Shown: piece by piece, positions 15,809 to 23,757 of the stretch | Layout of the letters: every line of letters begins with the position of its first letter | Numbering within the stretch: position 1 is the first letter of the stretch | Source: Clostridiales bacterium Firm_08 | GTDB taxonomy: Bacteria > Bacillota > Clostridia > Oscillospirales > QAKW01 | Direction of reading: 5' to 3' | Length of the DNA stretch: 64,000 nucleotides | Assembly (NCBI GenBank): GCA_001604045.1 | Contig: LVAN01000009.1 | Coordinates: 1 to 64,000, forward strand | Notes under the pieces: model-generated | Told to the model about the DNA's origin: nothing | The model's database searches: none | What the model saw: the letters and a program-made list of their open reading frames with translations, nothing else | Translations under genes and position numbers: made by a program

Positions 15809-18076
15809 TTATAATTTATTACGCTGGATCTTTCCGCTGATGGTTTTGGGCAGACTGTCGCGGAACACCACGATGCGCGGGTACTTGTAAGGCGCGGTGT
15901 GTTGTTTTACGTAGTTCTGGATCTCTTTTTTGAGCTCCTCGGTCGGTTCGGCGCCCTTGACCAGCACGACGCTTGCCTTGACGACCTGTCCTCTCACCTC
16001 GTCGGGCGCGGCGGACACGCCGCACTCCAGAACGTAGGGCAGTTCCATGATGACGCTTTCGATCTCGAAAGGCCCGATGCGGTAGCCGGAGGATTTGATG
16101 ACATCGTCCACTCTGCCGACGTACCAGTAGAAACCGTCCTCATCCCGCCACGCGGTGTCGCAGGTGTGATAACAGCCGTCGTGCCAGACCTCTTTTGTTT
16201 TATCTTCCTGTTGATAATATCCGGCAAACAGACCGCAGGGCGGCTTGTCGCCCACCCGCACGATGATCTCGCCCGTCTCGCCGTCCGGCACGGGATTGCC
16301 GTCGGGATCGACGATGTCGACGTCGTACTGCGGGTTGGGACGGCCCATCGAGCCGAGTTTGTGCGGCGCGCCCAGCAGGTTGCCGATGACCATCGTCGTT
16401 TCGGTCTGTCCGAAGCCCTCCATGATCTGAAGTCCCGTCGCTTTCTCAAACTGGCGGTAGACCTCGGGGTTGAGCGCCTCGCCCGCCGTCGTCATATGCT
16501 TGACGGAGGAAAGATCGAAACGGGAGAGATCCTCCTTGATCATCATGCGAAGCATAGTGGGCGGCGCGCAGAAGGTCGTGATCTGATATTTGGCGAACAT
16601 CGGCAGGATATCGTCGGCGTGGAAGCGCTCGAAGTCATAGACGAACACCGCGCCTTCGCACAGCCATTGGCCGTAGAGTTTGCCCCACAGGGCTTTGCCC
16701 CAGCCGGTGTCGGAAATGGTGAAATGCAGACCGTCTTTGGAAACGCCGTGCCAGTACCGGGCGGTGACGTAATGCCCCAGCGCGTAGGTGCAGGGGTGGG
16801 CGGCGATCTTGGGATAGCCGGTCGTGCCGGAGGTAAAGAACATCAGCGCGATGTCACTGCCGCAGGGTGTTTCCTCACTGCGGTAGAAGTGGGCGGAGAA
16901 AAGCGGGAATTCCTCATCGAAGGACCGCCAGCCCTCACGGGTGCCGTTCACGATGATCTTAGTGCGCACGGTGGGGCAGTTTGCCGCCGCGAGGTCCGCC
17001 TGCCCGGCGACGCCGCCGTCGGCGGTGCAGAGGATGGCGGAAACGCCCGCCGAGTTGAAACGGTACTCAAAGTCGTGCTGCTGCAGCTGGTTGGTCGCCG
17101 GGATGGCGATGGCGCCGAGTTTGTGCAGACCCAGGATGGCGAACCAGAACTGATAGTGGCGTTTGAGCACCAGCATGACGCGGTCTCCCTTTTTGATGCC
17201 GAGAGATTTGAAATAGTTGGCGCACTGGTTGGACGCGCGTTTCATATCGTTGAACGTGAAGCGGCGCTCGGTCTTGTCGTTTGAAACATGGATCATCGCC
17301 AGTTTGTCGGGATCTTTTTTGGCGATCCCGTCCACGATGTCAAAGGCGAAGTTGAAGCGTTCCTCGTTTTTGAAACGGATATCGATCAACTCGCCGGTCT
17401 CGTTCACCGTCGGTTCGACGAACTCGTCGCTGACCAGTCCCCGGTCGCCGGAACGCGCCGAGATGACGCTTTCCCGCAGCACGGTCTCCGCCTCCTCCTC
17501 GCCGGGCAGCACCACCGCGACGAACAGGCAGTCCTGACCGTCCACGGCGATCATGCCGTGCGGGGTGGAACTGTTATAATAGATGCTGTCGCCCTCGCTG
17601 AGGTATTCGATGTTGTCGCCGACCTGTACCTTGAGGCGGCCGCTCATCACAAAGTCGAACTCCTGACCGGAGTGCTTGGTGAGGTGGATGGGTTTGTCCT
17701 GAAGTTCGGGACTGAACGCATAGCGCACCCAGTACGGCTCCGCGATCTTATCGCGGAAATGAGGCGCGAGGTTTTTGATGTCGATGCCGTCCTCCCTGGC
17801 GGTAGACTGTCCCTGTCCCTTGCGGGTCACGGTGTAGGAGGACAGGTGAGCGCTTTGTCCCTCCAGAAGGTCGGTAATGCCGATGCCGAACGCGAGCGCA
17901 CACTTATGGATAAAGGTAAAGGGGAAGTCCTTTTCACCCGCCTCGAACGCGGCGTATTCGGCGGGGGAGACCTCCGTCTTTTCCGCCATCTCCGCCTCGG
18001 TGAAACCGGAGATCTCGCGCATTTCACGAATTCGTCCGGCGACCTCTTTCAGTGTTTTTGACGCGACTGTTGCCAT
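15809..18076 (-). CDS. HTH-cupin-acyl-CoA synthetase (MACS-like), Ile T-box unit
   Basis: 755 residues with the same order as its neighbour: XRE helix-turn-helix (about 10-65), cupin (about 115-185, with TKHSGQEFDFVMSG and SSTPHGMIAV), and an AMP-forming acyl-CoA synthetase (about 225-755, with FFTSGTTGYPKIA, EGFGQTETTM and the catalytic Lys in TISGKIQRNKL). ATG at 18076 follows AAGGAGG at 9 nt. The C-terminal 60 or so residues of the AMP-binding part are identical to the paralogue, while the DNA differs at third positions. The HTH and cupin parts differ more. It sits alone behind an Ile T-box; I infer activation of 2-methylbutyrate for isoleucine synthesis. Confidence 0.88.
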   Translation of the reverse strand: MATVASKTLKEVAGRIREMREISGFTEAEMAEKTEVSPAEYAAFEAGEKDFPFTFIHKCALAFGIGITDLLEGQSAHLSSYTVTRKGQGQSTAREDGIDIKNLAPHFRDKIAEPYWVRYAFSPELQDKPIHLTKHSGQEFDFVMSGRLKVQVGDNIEYLSEGDSIYYNSSTPHGMIAVDGQDCLFVAVVLPGEEEAETVLRESVISARSGDRGLVSDEFVEPTVNETGELIDIRFKNEERFNFAFDIVDGIAKKDPDKLAMIHVSNDKTERRFTFNDMKRASNQCANYFKSLGIKKGDRVMLVLKRHYQFWFAILGLHKLGAIAIPATNQLQQHDFEYRFNSAGVSAILCTADGGVAGQADLAAANCPTVRTKIIVNGTREGWRSFDEEFPLFSAHFYRSEETPCGSDIALMFFTSGTTGYPKIAAHPCTYALGHYVTARYWHGVSKDGLHFTISDTGWGKALWGKLYGQWLCEGAVFVYDFERFHADDILPMFAKYQITTFCAPPTMLRMMIKEDLSRFDLSSVKHMTTAGEALNPEVYRQFEKATGLQIMEGFGQTETTMVIGNLLGAPHKLGSMGRPNPQYDVDIVDPDGNPVPDGETGEIIVRVGDKPPCGLFAGYYQQEDKTKEVWHDGCYHTCDTAWRDEDGFYWYVGRVDDVIKSSGYRIGPFEIESVIMELPYVLECGVSAAPDEVRGQVVKASVVLVKGAEPTEELKKEIQNYVKQHTAPYKYPRIVVFRDSLPKTISGKIQRNKL

Positions 18077-18098
18077 TGTAAATGTCCTCCTTTGTTAA

Positions 18099-18385
18099 AA
18101 AAATAAAATCCGTCTCAAAGCCTTTGCTTTGAGACGGATCAGTATATCCGCGGTACCACTCAAATTGCGACCGGAACGGTCGCCCCTCTTCGGGATCCTG
18201 CAATCCCTATGCCTTGACGCAGCAATCACGGGAAGCGCCTACTGACCGGTTTTACGGTGTTCAGCCTTCCGGCTCGGAAGGGATGGGCGTTGAGGATCTT
18301 TACTGTCGGTTCGCACCGGCCACCGACTCTCTGAAAGTTTGGATCTTCTGCCGTCTTCGTCACAGCCATTATATTATGGAATTTG
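18099..18385 (-). promoter_or_regulatory. T-box riboswitch, predicted isoleucine specifier (ATC)
   Basis: The minus strand contains GAGTGGTACCGCGG (18148-18161) and stem I with AGAGAGTCGGTGGCCGGTGCG. A strong terminator has 13-bp arms at 18108-18120 and 18127-18139, followed by a U-rich tail. The codon 6 nt before GAGC is ATC, at 18282-18284; the base after it is C rather than the usual purine, so this specifier is the least certain of the three. Confidence 0.88.
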
Positions 18386-18390
18386 AAATG

Positions 18391-18419
18391 ATGATAGCAC
18401 AACCTTTTTCGTTTGTCAA
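18391..18419 (-). promoter_or_regulatory. Promoter of the Ile T-box unit
   Basis: TTGACA (18414-18419) and TATCAT (18391-18396) on the minus strand with a 17-nt spacer, directly upstream of T-box stem I. Confidence 0.8.
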
Positions 18420-18435
18420 CACTTTTTTGAAAAAA

Positions 18436-19401
18436 TTACAGAAAAACGCTGCGCGTGAAGAAAACGACACACATCAGAAGGTAGGTGATCATCCCGGCGT
18501 TCGCGGCAAAACGCGCCCGGAAAGGCACCGCGCCTTTGAGAAGCCGGACTTTGCCGCCCTGCAGGATGAACAGCAGGACGCCGCCTGTCGCCATCGCCAT
18601 GATAAAACCGAAATAACCGATCAGGAGTAAAAAGCCGCGCGGATCGTTCAGAAGCCCCTCGATATCGCCCTGCTGAAGGGCGCGCAGATCGACATGCTCC
18701 AGCACTCTGACGCTGACGACAGAACCGAGAAAATTGATAAATATATGAAGCCCCAGGGAATAGCGGATCCTGCCGGTCTTGCAGTAAAGGTAACCAAACA
18801 GCCCGCCGATCGCCGCGGCGTAAAAGAATTGAAAGAAATTGCCGTGGAACAGCCCGAACACGAGCGCGCTGATGAAAATAGCGGGCGCCTCTCCATAGGG
18901 ATAAAGGGCGTCAATGAGAAATTTTCGGAACAGAAGTTCCTCGATAAGCGGCGCGAGCAGAACGACGAACAGGATCGTCGCGAGCGGATCGGTGCCGGAG
19001 ATGAGCTGCGCCGTCGCATTCTGCACGCTGTGACCCGTAAGGACGCCGATGACGGAGGTGACGAGATTGCCGAGCATCGAGCCGGCGAACAGCAGCGCGT
19101 ACGACATCGGGAAAAAGGAGAGATAACGCGCCGCGCCGAGTTTTCGCGCCGGCGGGCGGCCGAAGGTGTTTGCCCGCAGGAGAAGCATCGTCAGCGGCAC
19201 CACCGCGAGATACCAGGGAAGCAGTTGCACCGCGTACCGCCCGAAGGAGTTTTGAAGGAGAGCGGGCGCCCACAAGGAAACGATATAGGACGAGACCGCC
19301 TGTATCAGGACGGTGAGCAGCATCAGCAGCGCAAGCGTTCCGCCCACCAGAGACAGATGACGCCGCGCCGCGCGCGGATCGGCAAGTTTCATATATTCCA
19401 T
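18436..19401 (-). CDS. CPBP-family intramembrane metalloprotease
   Basis: A 321-residue polytopic membrane protein with about eight hydrophobic segments. It carries the CPBP (CAAX protease and bacteriocin-processing) motifs: EELLFRKFLID (EExxxR), FGLFHGN (FxxxH) and HIFINFLG (HxxxN/B). The longer upstream reading has no ribosome site; ATG at 19401 follows AGGGAGG. The substrate is unknown, as for most of the family. Its stop lies 17 bp from the -35 of the Ile T-box promoter, so its transcript probably runs towards that unit. It is divergent from asnS. Confidence 0.88.
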   Translation of the reverse strand: MEYMKLADPRAARRHLSLVGGTLALLMLLTVLIQAVSSYIVSLWAPALLQNSFGRYAVQLLPWYLAVVPLTMLLLRANTFGRPPARKLGAARYLSFFPMSYALLFAGSMLGNLVTSVIGVLTGHSVQNATAQLISGTDPLATILFVVLLAPLIEELLFRKFLIDALYPYGEAPAIFISALVFGLFHGNFFQFFYAAAIGGLFGYLYCKTGRIRYSLGLHIFINFLGSVVSVRVLEHVDLRALQQGDIEGLLNDPRGFLLLIGYFGFIMAMATGGVLLFILQGGKVRLLKGAVPFRARFAANAGMITYLLMCVVFFTRSVFL

Positions 19402-19525
19402 ACGGGATCCTCCCTTTTCGTTTTTCTTATTATATACTATTTTATAAAAAAACGCAAGCGGGGACTTGCAACGGCGAAAAAAATATGATAAACTTTTCTT
19501 TATAAAAACTACAGAGGGTGAAAAA

Positions 19526-20917
19526 ATGGAACTTGTTAACGTTAAAGATCTTTTCCGAAACAGAGAAAAATATATCGGACAGACCGTCACTGTCGGCGGC
19601 TGGATCCGCAGCAATCGCGCGTCTAAAGCGTTCGGTTTTCTCGTGATGAGCGACGGCACCTTTTTCGAGCCGCTGCAGATCGTCTATCATGATGCGGCGG
19701 GCAATTTCGCGGAACTTTCCCGCCTCAACGTCGGCGCCGCCGTCATCGCGACCGGCGTCATCGTGGAAACGCCGGAGGCGAAACAGCCTTTTGAGATGCA
19801 GGCGGAAAGCGTCGTGATCGAGGGCGCGTCAACGCCCGATTATCCCTTGCAGAAAAAGAGACACTCTCCCGAGTATCTGCGCACCATCACGCATCTAAGA
19901 CCCCGTACCAACCTGTTCCAGGCGGTGTTCCGGGTACGGTCGCTCGCGGCGTTCGCGATCCACGAGTTTTTCCAGAAACAGGGATTTGTCTACGTCCACA
20001 CCCCGCTGATCACCGGCGCTGACTGTGAGGGCGCGGGGGAAATGTTCCGCGTCACCACGCTGGATCCGGCGGAACCGCCCAAAACCGAGGACGGCGGGAT
20101 CGACTTTACGCAGGACTTTTTCGGCAAACAGGCGCATCTGACGGTGAGCGGTCAGCTCAATGGTGAGACTTTTGCGCAGGCGTTTAAAAACATCTATACC
20201 TTCGGTCCGACCTTCCGCGCCGAGAATTCCAACACCACCCGCCACGCCGCCGAGTTCTGGATGATCGAACCGGAAATGGCGTTCTGCGACCTTAAGGGGG
20301 ATATGAAAGTCGCGGAGGATATGCTCAAATACGTCATCCGCTACGTTCTCGCGAACGCCCCCGAGGAGATCGCGTTTTTCAACAACTTTGTGGACAAAGG
20401 CCTTTTGGAGCGGCTGGAGCACGTCGCAAGTTCCGATTTCGGTCACGTCACCTACACCGAGGCGATCGAGATCCTCGAAAAGAACAACGACGCGTTCGAT
20501 TATAAAGTCAGTTGGGGCTGCGACCTGCAGACCGAGCACGAACGCTATCTCACCGAGCAGGTGTTCGGCCGCCCGGTGTTCGTTACCGATTATCCGAAAG
20601 AGATCAAGGCGTTCTATATGAAACTCAACGACGACGGCAAGACCGTCGCGGCGATGGACTGCCTGGTGCCGGGCATCGGGGAGATCATCGGCGGCTCGCA
20701 GAGGGAGGACGACTACGAAAAACTGCTTTCCCGCATCCGGGAGTTGGGGCTTCCCGAGGAGGAATACGGTTTCTACCTCGACCTGCGTAAATACGGTTCT
20801 ACCCGCCACGCCGGCTTCGGGCTGGGCTTCGAGCGGTGCGTGATGTACTTGACGGGCGTTTCCAACATCCGCGACGTCCTGCCCTTCCCCCGCACCGTCG
20901 GCAACTGCGAACTGTAA
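19526..20917 (+). CDS. asnS: Asparaginyl-tRNA synthetase
   Basis: A class IIb aminoacyl-tRNA synthetase of 463 residues, the usual length. The N-terminal OB-fold anticodon-binding domain (1 to about 110) starts [20 protein letters not shown]. Motif 2 is near [20 protein letters not shown] and motif 3 is [15 protein letters not shown] near the end. It charges tRNA-Asn in the cytoplasm. ATG at 19526 is preferred (GAGGG upstream, correct family N-terminus) over an in-frame start 60 bp earlier. Confidence 0.97.
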   Translation: MELVNVKDLFRNREKYIGQTVTVGGWIRSNRASKAFGFLVMSDGTFFEPLQIVYHDAAGNFAELSRLNVGAAVIATGVIVETPEAKQPFEMQAESVVIEGASTPDYPLQKKRHSPEYLRTITHLRPRTNLFQAVFRVRSLAAFAIHEFFQKQGFVYVHTPLITGADCEGAGEMFRVTTLDPAEPPKTEDGGIDFTQDFFGKQAHLTVSGQLNGETFAQAFKNIYTFGPTFRAENSNTTRHAAEFWMIEPEMAFCDLKGDMKVAEDMLKYVIRYVLANAPEEIAFFNNFVDKGLLERLEHVASSDFGHVTYTEAIEILEKNNDAFDYKVSWGCDLQTEHERYLTEQVFGRPVFVTDYPKEIKAFYMKLNDDGKTVAAMDCLVPGIGEIIGGSQREDDYEKLLSRIRELGLPEEEYGFYLDLRKYGSTRHAGFGLGFERCVMYLTGVSNIRDVLPFPRTVGNCEL

Positions 20918-20925
20918 ACCGAAAC

Positions 20926-21045
20926 CCGCGGCTCCCCTGTGTAAGGGGAGCTGTTAAAACCGTAAGCTTTGACTAAGGGATTGTGAATGAAACCAACGGG
21001 TCGTCCATCGAATTGGGAGCGTAGGGGCGGCAACCTGCCGCCCGT
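20926..21045. repeat. Degenerate dispersed intergenic repeat
   Basis: GCTCCCCT...AGGGGAGC forms a short hairpin at about 20931-20951. After it come a stretch ending ACTAAGGGATTGTGAATGA and a GTAGGGGCGGCAACCTGCCG-type segment at about 21023. This layout recalls intergenic repeats that recur in gut Clostridia. No coding potential is seen. Only one copy is in the window, so the family assignment rests on memory of such elements. Confidence 0.45.
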
Positions 21046-21051
21046 AAAAAG

Positions 21052-21093
21052 AAAAAGCCGTTGTAAAGGCAAGCACCTTTACAACGGCTTTTT
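21052..21093. terminator. Bidirectional terminator between asnS and the phosphatase pair
   Basis: Perfect 18-bp arms (21052-21069 and 21076-21093), ending in A5 on one side and T5 on the other. The genes on either side converge on it. Confidence 0.9.
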
Positions 21094-21104
21094 ACTTGAT
21101 CCGC

Positions 21105-21971
21105 TTACACTTCGATCTCCGGAAGTTCCGTCTTATAGGTCGCGTAGGTCATAATGGCGCGGTGGTCGCTGGGGTAGCCCGCGAGTTTGCAGTCCGCGTC
21201 GGAGGGGAAGGTATCGCGAATGACGCGATAGGCGTCAATGTCTGTCGCCTCGGGATTGACATAGCAGAAATCAAGGGTGTAGAACTGCCGGCTGGAATAC
21301 ATGCTGCCGCAGTCGTCCCATTCTTTCGCGACGAGGTTGGAGGGTTGGAACTGTTTGCTGCGCAGTACTACCTGCGGATCCGCCGACGGGATGGAATTGT
21401 AGTCGCCGGTGGCGAACAGCGCGGTGTCCGGCGGGCAGTTTTCCGCCCAGAAATTGATAAGACGGACCGCCTCCACGGTGCGGAAGGCGTTGCCGGCAAC
21501 GCTGACGCGCGCGTCCACTACCTTTTGGTTGATGGAGAAGTGGGTGTTGGTGAACAGCACCGACCGGCCGTATTTCTCATCGGTCAGTTTGACCCAGTGG
21601 TAAAAGCGCACTTTGTCGTGCGGGAACTGGTACAGTCCGCTGTCGTTGAGAGTGAAGCGATCCTTTTTATAAAAGATGATCAGCCCGCAGCCGATGTTTT
21701 GTTTTTCCCGCTCGAACGCCTCACCGTGGGATTTGAGGGAGGAAAAGGCGTAGCCGCGCTCGTCCATCGCCGCTATCATTTCACCGTACCAGTCAAAGAC
21801 CGAGTCGCCGCCGCTGTCCTTTTCGCAGGCTTCCTGCACGCCCAGAAGATCCGGCGCGTATTTGTCGATGGTGGCGAGAACGTAAGGAAAACGATCCGCC
21901 GGCGGCTCAAAACCGCTTTTGTGAGTATCGTAGGACAGCAGGTTGAAACTCATACAGGAAATATCACTCAT
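21105..21971 (-). CDS. Endonuclease/exonuclease/phosphatase family protein (copy 1)
   Basis: 288 residues of the EEP (DNase I-like) fold: SFNLLSYD near the start (metal Asn), GVQEACE (metal Glu), FTNTHFSINQ (catalytic His), ATGDYNSIPS, and SDHRAIMTY at the end (catalytic Asp-His). No signal peptide is seen, so it acts in the cytoplasm. The start codon overlaps the stop of copy 2 (ATGAGTGA). The two products are clearly paralogous along their whole length. The substrate (nucleic acid, phosphoester or phospholipid) cannot be told. Confidence 0.88.
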   Translation of the reverse strand: MSDISCMSFNLLSYDTHKSGFEPPADRFPYVLATIDKYAPDLLGVQEACEKDSGGDSVFDWYGEMIAAMDERGYAFSSLKSHGEAFEREKQNIGCGLIIFYKKDRFTLNDSGLYQFPHDKVRFYHWVKLTDEKYGRSVLFTNTHFSINQKVVDARVSVAGNAFRTVEAVRLINFWAENCPPDTALFATGDYNSIPSADPQVVLRSKQFQPSNLVAKEWDDCGSMYSSRQFYTLDFCYVNPEATDIDAYRVIRDTFPSDADCKLAGYPSDHRAIMTYATYKTELPEIEV

Positions 21972-22839
21972 TGTTTTCTACCTCTTTTAATTCATTATAG
22001 GAAACGTAGGTCATGATGGCGCGATGGTCGCTGGCATAACCCGCGAGTCTGCAGTCGGATGCGGAGGGGAAATGATCCCGCGCCACAAGGTACTCGTCGA
22101 CGGTAGTGGCGTCGGGGTTGACATAGCAGAAGTCGATGGTGTGCTCACGGCGGGCGAAGTTGACGGAGTTGGACTCGTCAAAAATTTTCGCGACATTGCG
22201 GGAGGGCTTGAAAACGCTGCTCGCCAGCAGTTTCTGCGCCAGCGTCGTAGGATCGGAGTTGTAGTCGCCGGTGGCGAACAGCGCGGTGTTCGCGTCGCAG
22301 TTGTTATACCAGAAATTACAGAGTTTGATCGCTTCGACGGCGCAGGCAGCGTGACCCGCCTCGCCGCTGAATTTGCCCGCCACTTTCTGGTGGATGGAAA
22401 AATGGGTGTTGGTAAAGACGATCCTGCGGTCGAATTTTTTATCGGTGAGTTTGACCCACTGGAAGTAGCGCACCGTGTCGTGGGGGTACTCAAAGGCGCC
22501 GCTTTCCGTCAACTCAAAACGATCCGCTTTATAGAAGATGATCAGCCCGCAGGCAATGCTCTGCATCTCACGTTTGAAGCCCGGCTGATCCCGCAGGACG
22601 GAGGCTCCATAGCCCCGCTCCTTCATCGCGGCGGTCAGCTCGCCCGGCCAGTCGAAGTCCGCGGAGACCTTGTCTCCGCTGCTGCCCTTTTCGCAGGCTT
22701 CCTGCACGCCGATCAGATCCGGCGCGTACTTGTCGATGGTTTTGACAACGTAGGGGAAACGGTCCGCCGCGGGTTCATAGCCGCTGTGGTGCGTGTCGTA
22801 GGCCAACACGTTGAAACTCATACAAGACAGATCACTCAT
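21964..22839 (-). CDS. Endonuclease/exonuclease/phosphatase family protein (copy 2)
   Basis: 291 residues, paralogous to the overlapping downstream gene: SFNVLAYD, GVQEACEKG, FTNTHFSIHQ, ATGDYNSDPT and SDHRAIMTY. The metal and catalytic residues are all present. It is the first gene of a two-gene unit driven by the promoter at 22875-22903. The pair has probably diverged in substrate, since the regions between the motifs differ (for example the residue 40-60 and 180-220 loops). Confidence 0.88.
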   Translation of the reverse strand: MSDLSCMSFNVLAYDTHHSGYEPAADRFPYVVKTIDKYAPDLIGVQEACEKGSSGDKVSADFDWPGELTAAMKERGYGASVLRDQPGFKREMQSIACGLIIFYKADRFELTESGAFEYPHDTVRYFQWVKLTDKKFDRRIVFTNTHFSIHQKVAGKFSGEAGHAACAVEAIKLCNFWYNNCDANTALFATGDYNSDPTTLAQKLLASSVFKPSRNVAKIFDESNSVNFARREHTIDFCYVNPDATTVDEYLVARDHFPSASDCRLAGYASDHRAIMTYVSYNELKEVENNE

Positions 22840-22874
22840 AACTCTCCGCTCCTTTTCAAGAATATGTTACTTTG

Positions 22875-22903
22875 ATTATAAAATACGAGAAAAGTAAAGT
22901 CAA
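22875..22903 (-). promoter_or_regulatory. Promoter of the EEP pair
   Basis: TTGACT (22898-22903) and TATAAT (22875-22880) on the minus strand, 17-nt spacer, 35 bp upstream of the start codon. Confidence 0.75.
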
Positions 22904-22980
22904 CCTCTCCGAGAAAAAAAGAGAAAAACAACACGGCACGTAAAATAGCAATAATTGTCTGTTTTTTAATCATAAATTGC

Positions 22981-23009
22981 TTGTCAAACGGTGCGCGGGA
23001 TCTTATAAT
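22981..23009 (+). promoter_or_regulatory. Promoter of the ThuA operon
   Basis: TTGTCA (22981-22986) and TATAAT (23004-23009) with a 17-nt spacer, 33 bp before the GTG start. Confidence 0.75.
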
Positions 23010-23042
23010 AGGATATAGAGTTAAAAAAAGGAGGGTCACACA

Positions 23043-23750
23043 GTGATCAAAGTAACGATCTACAATGAATATCTGCATGAGCGCGCCAGCGAACGGGTCG
23101 CGAAGGTCTACCCCCACGGTATTCACGAGGCGCTGAAGGAAAACCTCACGGATGAGGATATTTCCGTCAAGACCGTAACCCTCGACAACGTCGAGGATAT
23201 CACCGACGAGCTTCTTGCCGATACCGACGTCTTTATGTGGTGGGGCCACAAGGCGCACGAAAAGGTGCCCGATGAGATCGCCGTGCGGGTACAGCAGGCA
23301 TGTCTTGCCGGCATGGGTATGATCTTTCTGCATTCCGGCCACCATTCCAAGCCTTTCAAACTGCTGATGGGCACGCCCTGCAACCTCTCCTGGCGGGAGG
23401 ACGGCGACAGAGAATATCTGTGGGTCTGCGATCCCTCTCATCCCATCGTGCAGGGCATCGGAAACTATATCAAACTGGAACATGAGGAAACGTACGGCGA
23501 GCCTTTTATGATCCCCGAACCCGACAAACTGATCTTTATCGGCAACTATGAGGGCGGAGAGGCGTTCCGTTCCGGCTGTTGTTATCGCAGAGGGTATGGA
23601 AAGATCTTCTATTTCCAACCCGGGCACGAGACTTTCCCGACGTTTTACCATCCCGACGTGATCCGCGTGCTGAAAAACGCGATCCGCTGGGCGGTATCGG
23701 ACTATCGGGGCGTTCTGGAATGCCCGCATATCAAAAAGATCGAGGAGTAA
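23043..23750 (+). CDS. ThuA domain protein
   Basis: 235 residues of the ThuA (glutamine-amidotransferase-like, trehalose utilisation) family: KVTIYNEYLHE at the start, FMWWGHKAHEKVPDE, FLHSGHHSKPF and FYFQPGHETFPTFYHPDV. The start is GTG at 23043, behind AAAGGAGG. It is the first gene of a three-gene set with a Gfo/Idh/MocA oxidoreductase and a TIM-barrel isomerase. In related sets these proteins process glycosides through 3-keto-sugar intermediates. The exact substrate here is not shown by sequence. Confidence 0.88.
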   Translation: MIKVTIYNEYLHERASERVAKVYPHGIHEALKENLTDEDISVKTVTLDNVEDITDELLADTDVFMWWGHKAHEKVPDEIAVRVQQACLAGMGMIFLHSGHHSKPFKLLMGTPCNLSWREDGDREYLWVCDPSHPIVQGIGNYIKLEHEETYGEPFMIPEPDKLIFIGNYEGGEAFRSGCCYRRGYGKIFYFQPGHETFPTFYHPDVIRVLKNAIRWAVSDYRGVLECPHIKKIEE

Positions 23751-23757
23751 TACATAT

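Noticed and set aside
8839-18076. Reading the VOR/ilvE/synthetase block as branched-chain amino acid fermentation.
   Set aside because: Each unit starts with a T-box whose read codon is a BCAA; T-boxes switch genes on when that amino acid is scarce. AMP-forming synthetases also point to acid activation, not acid release with ATP gain.
19402-19659. N-terminal extension of the CPBP protease and overlap with asnS.
   Set aside because: No ribosome site, and it would cross the asnS start; ATG at 19401 has AGGGAGG.
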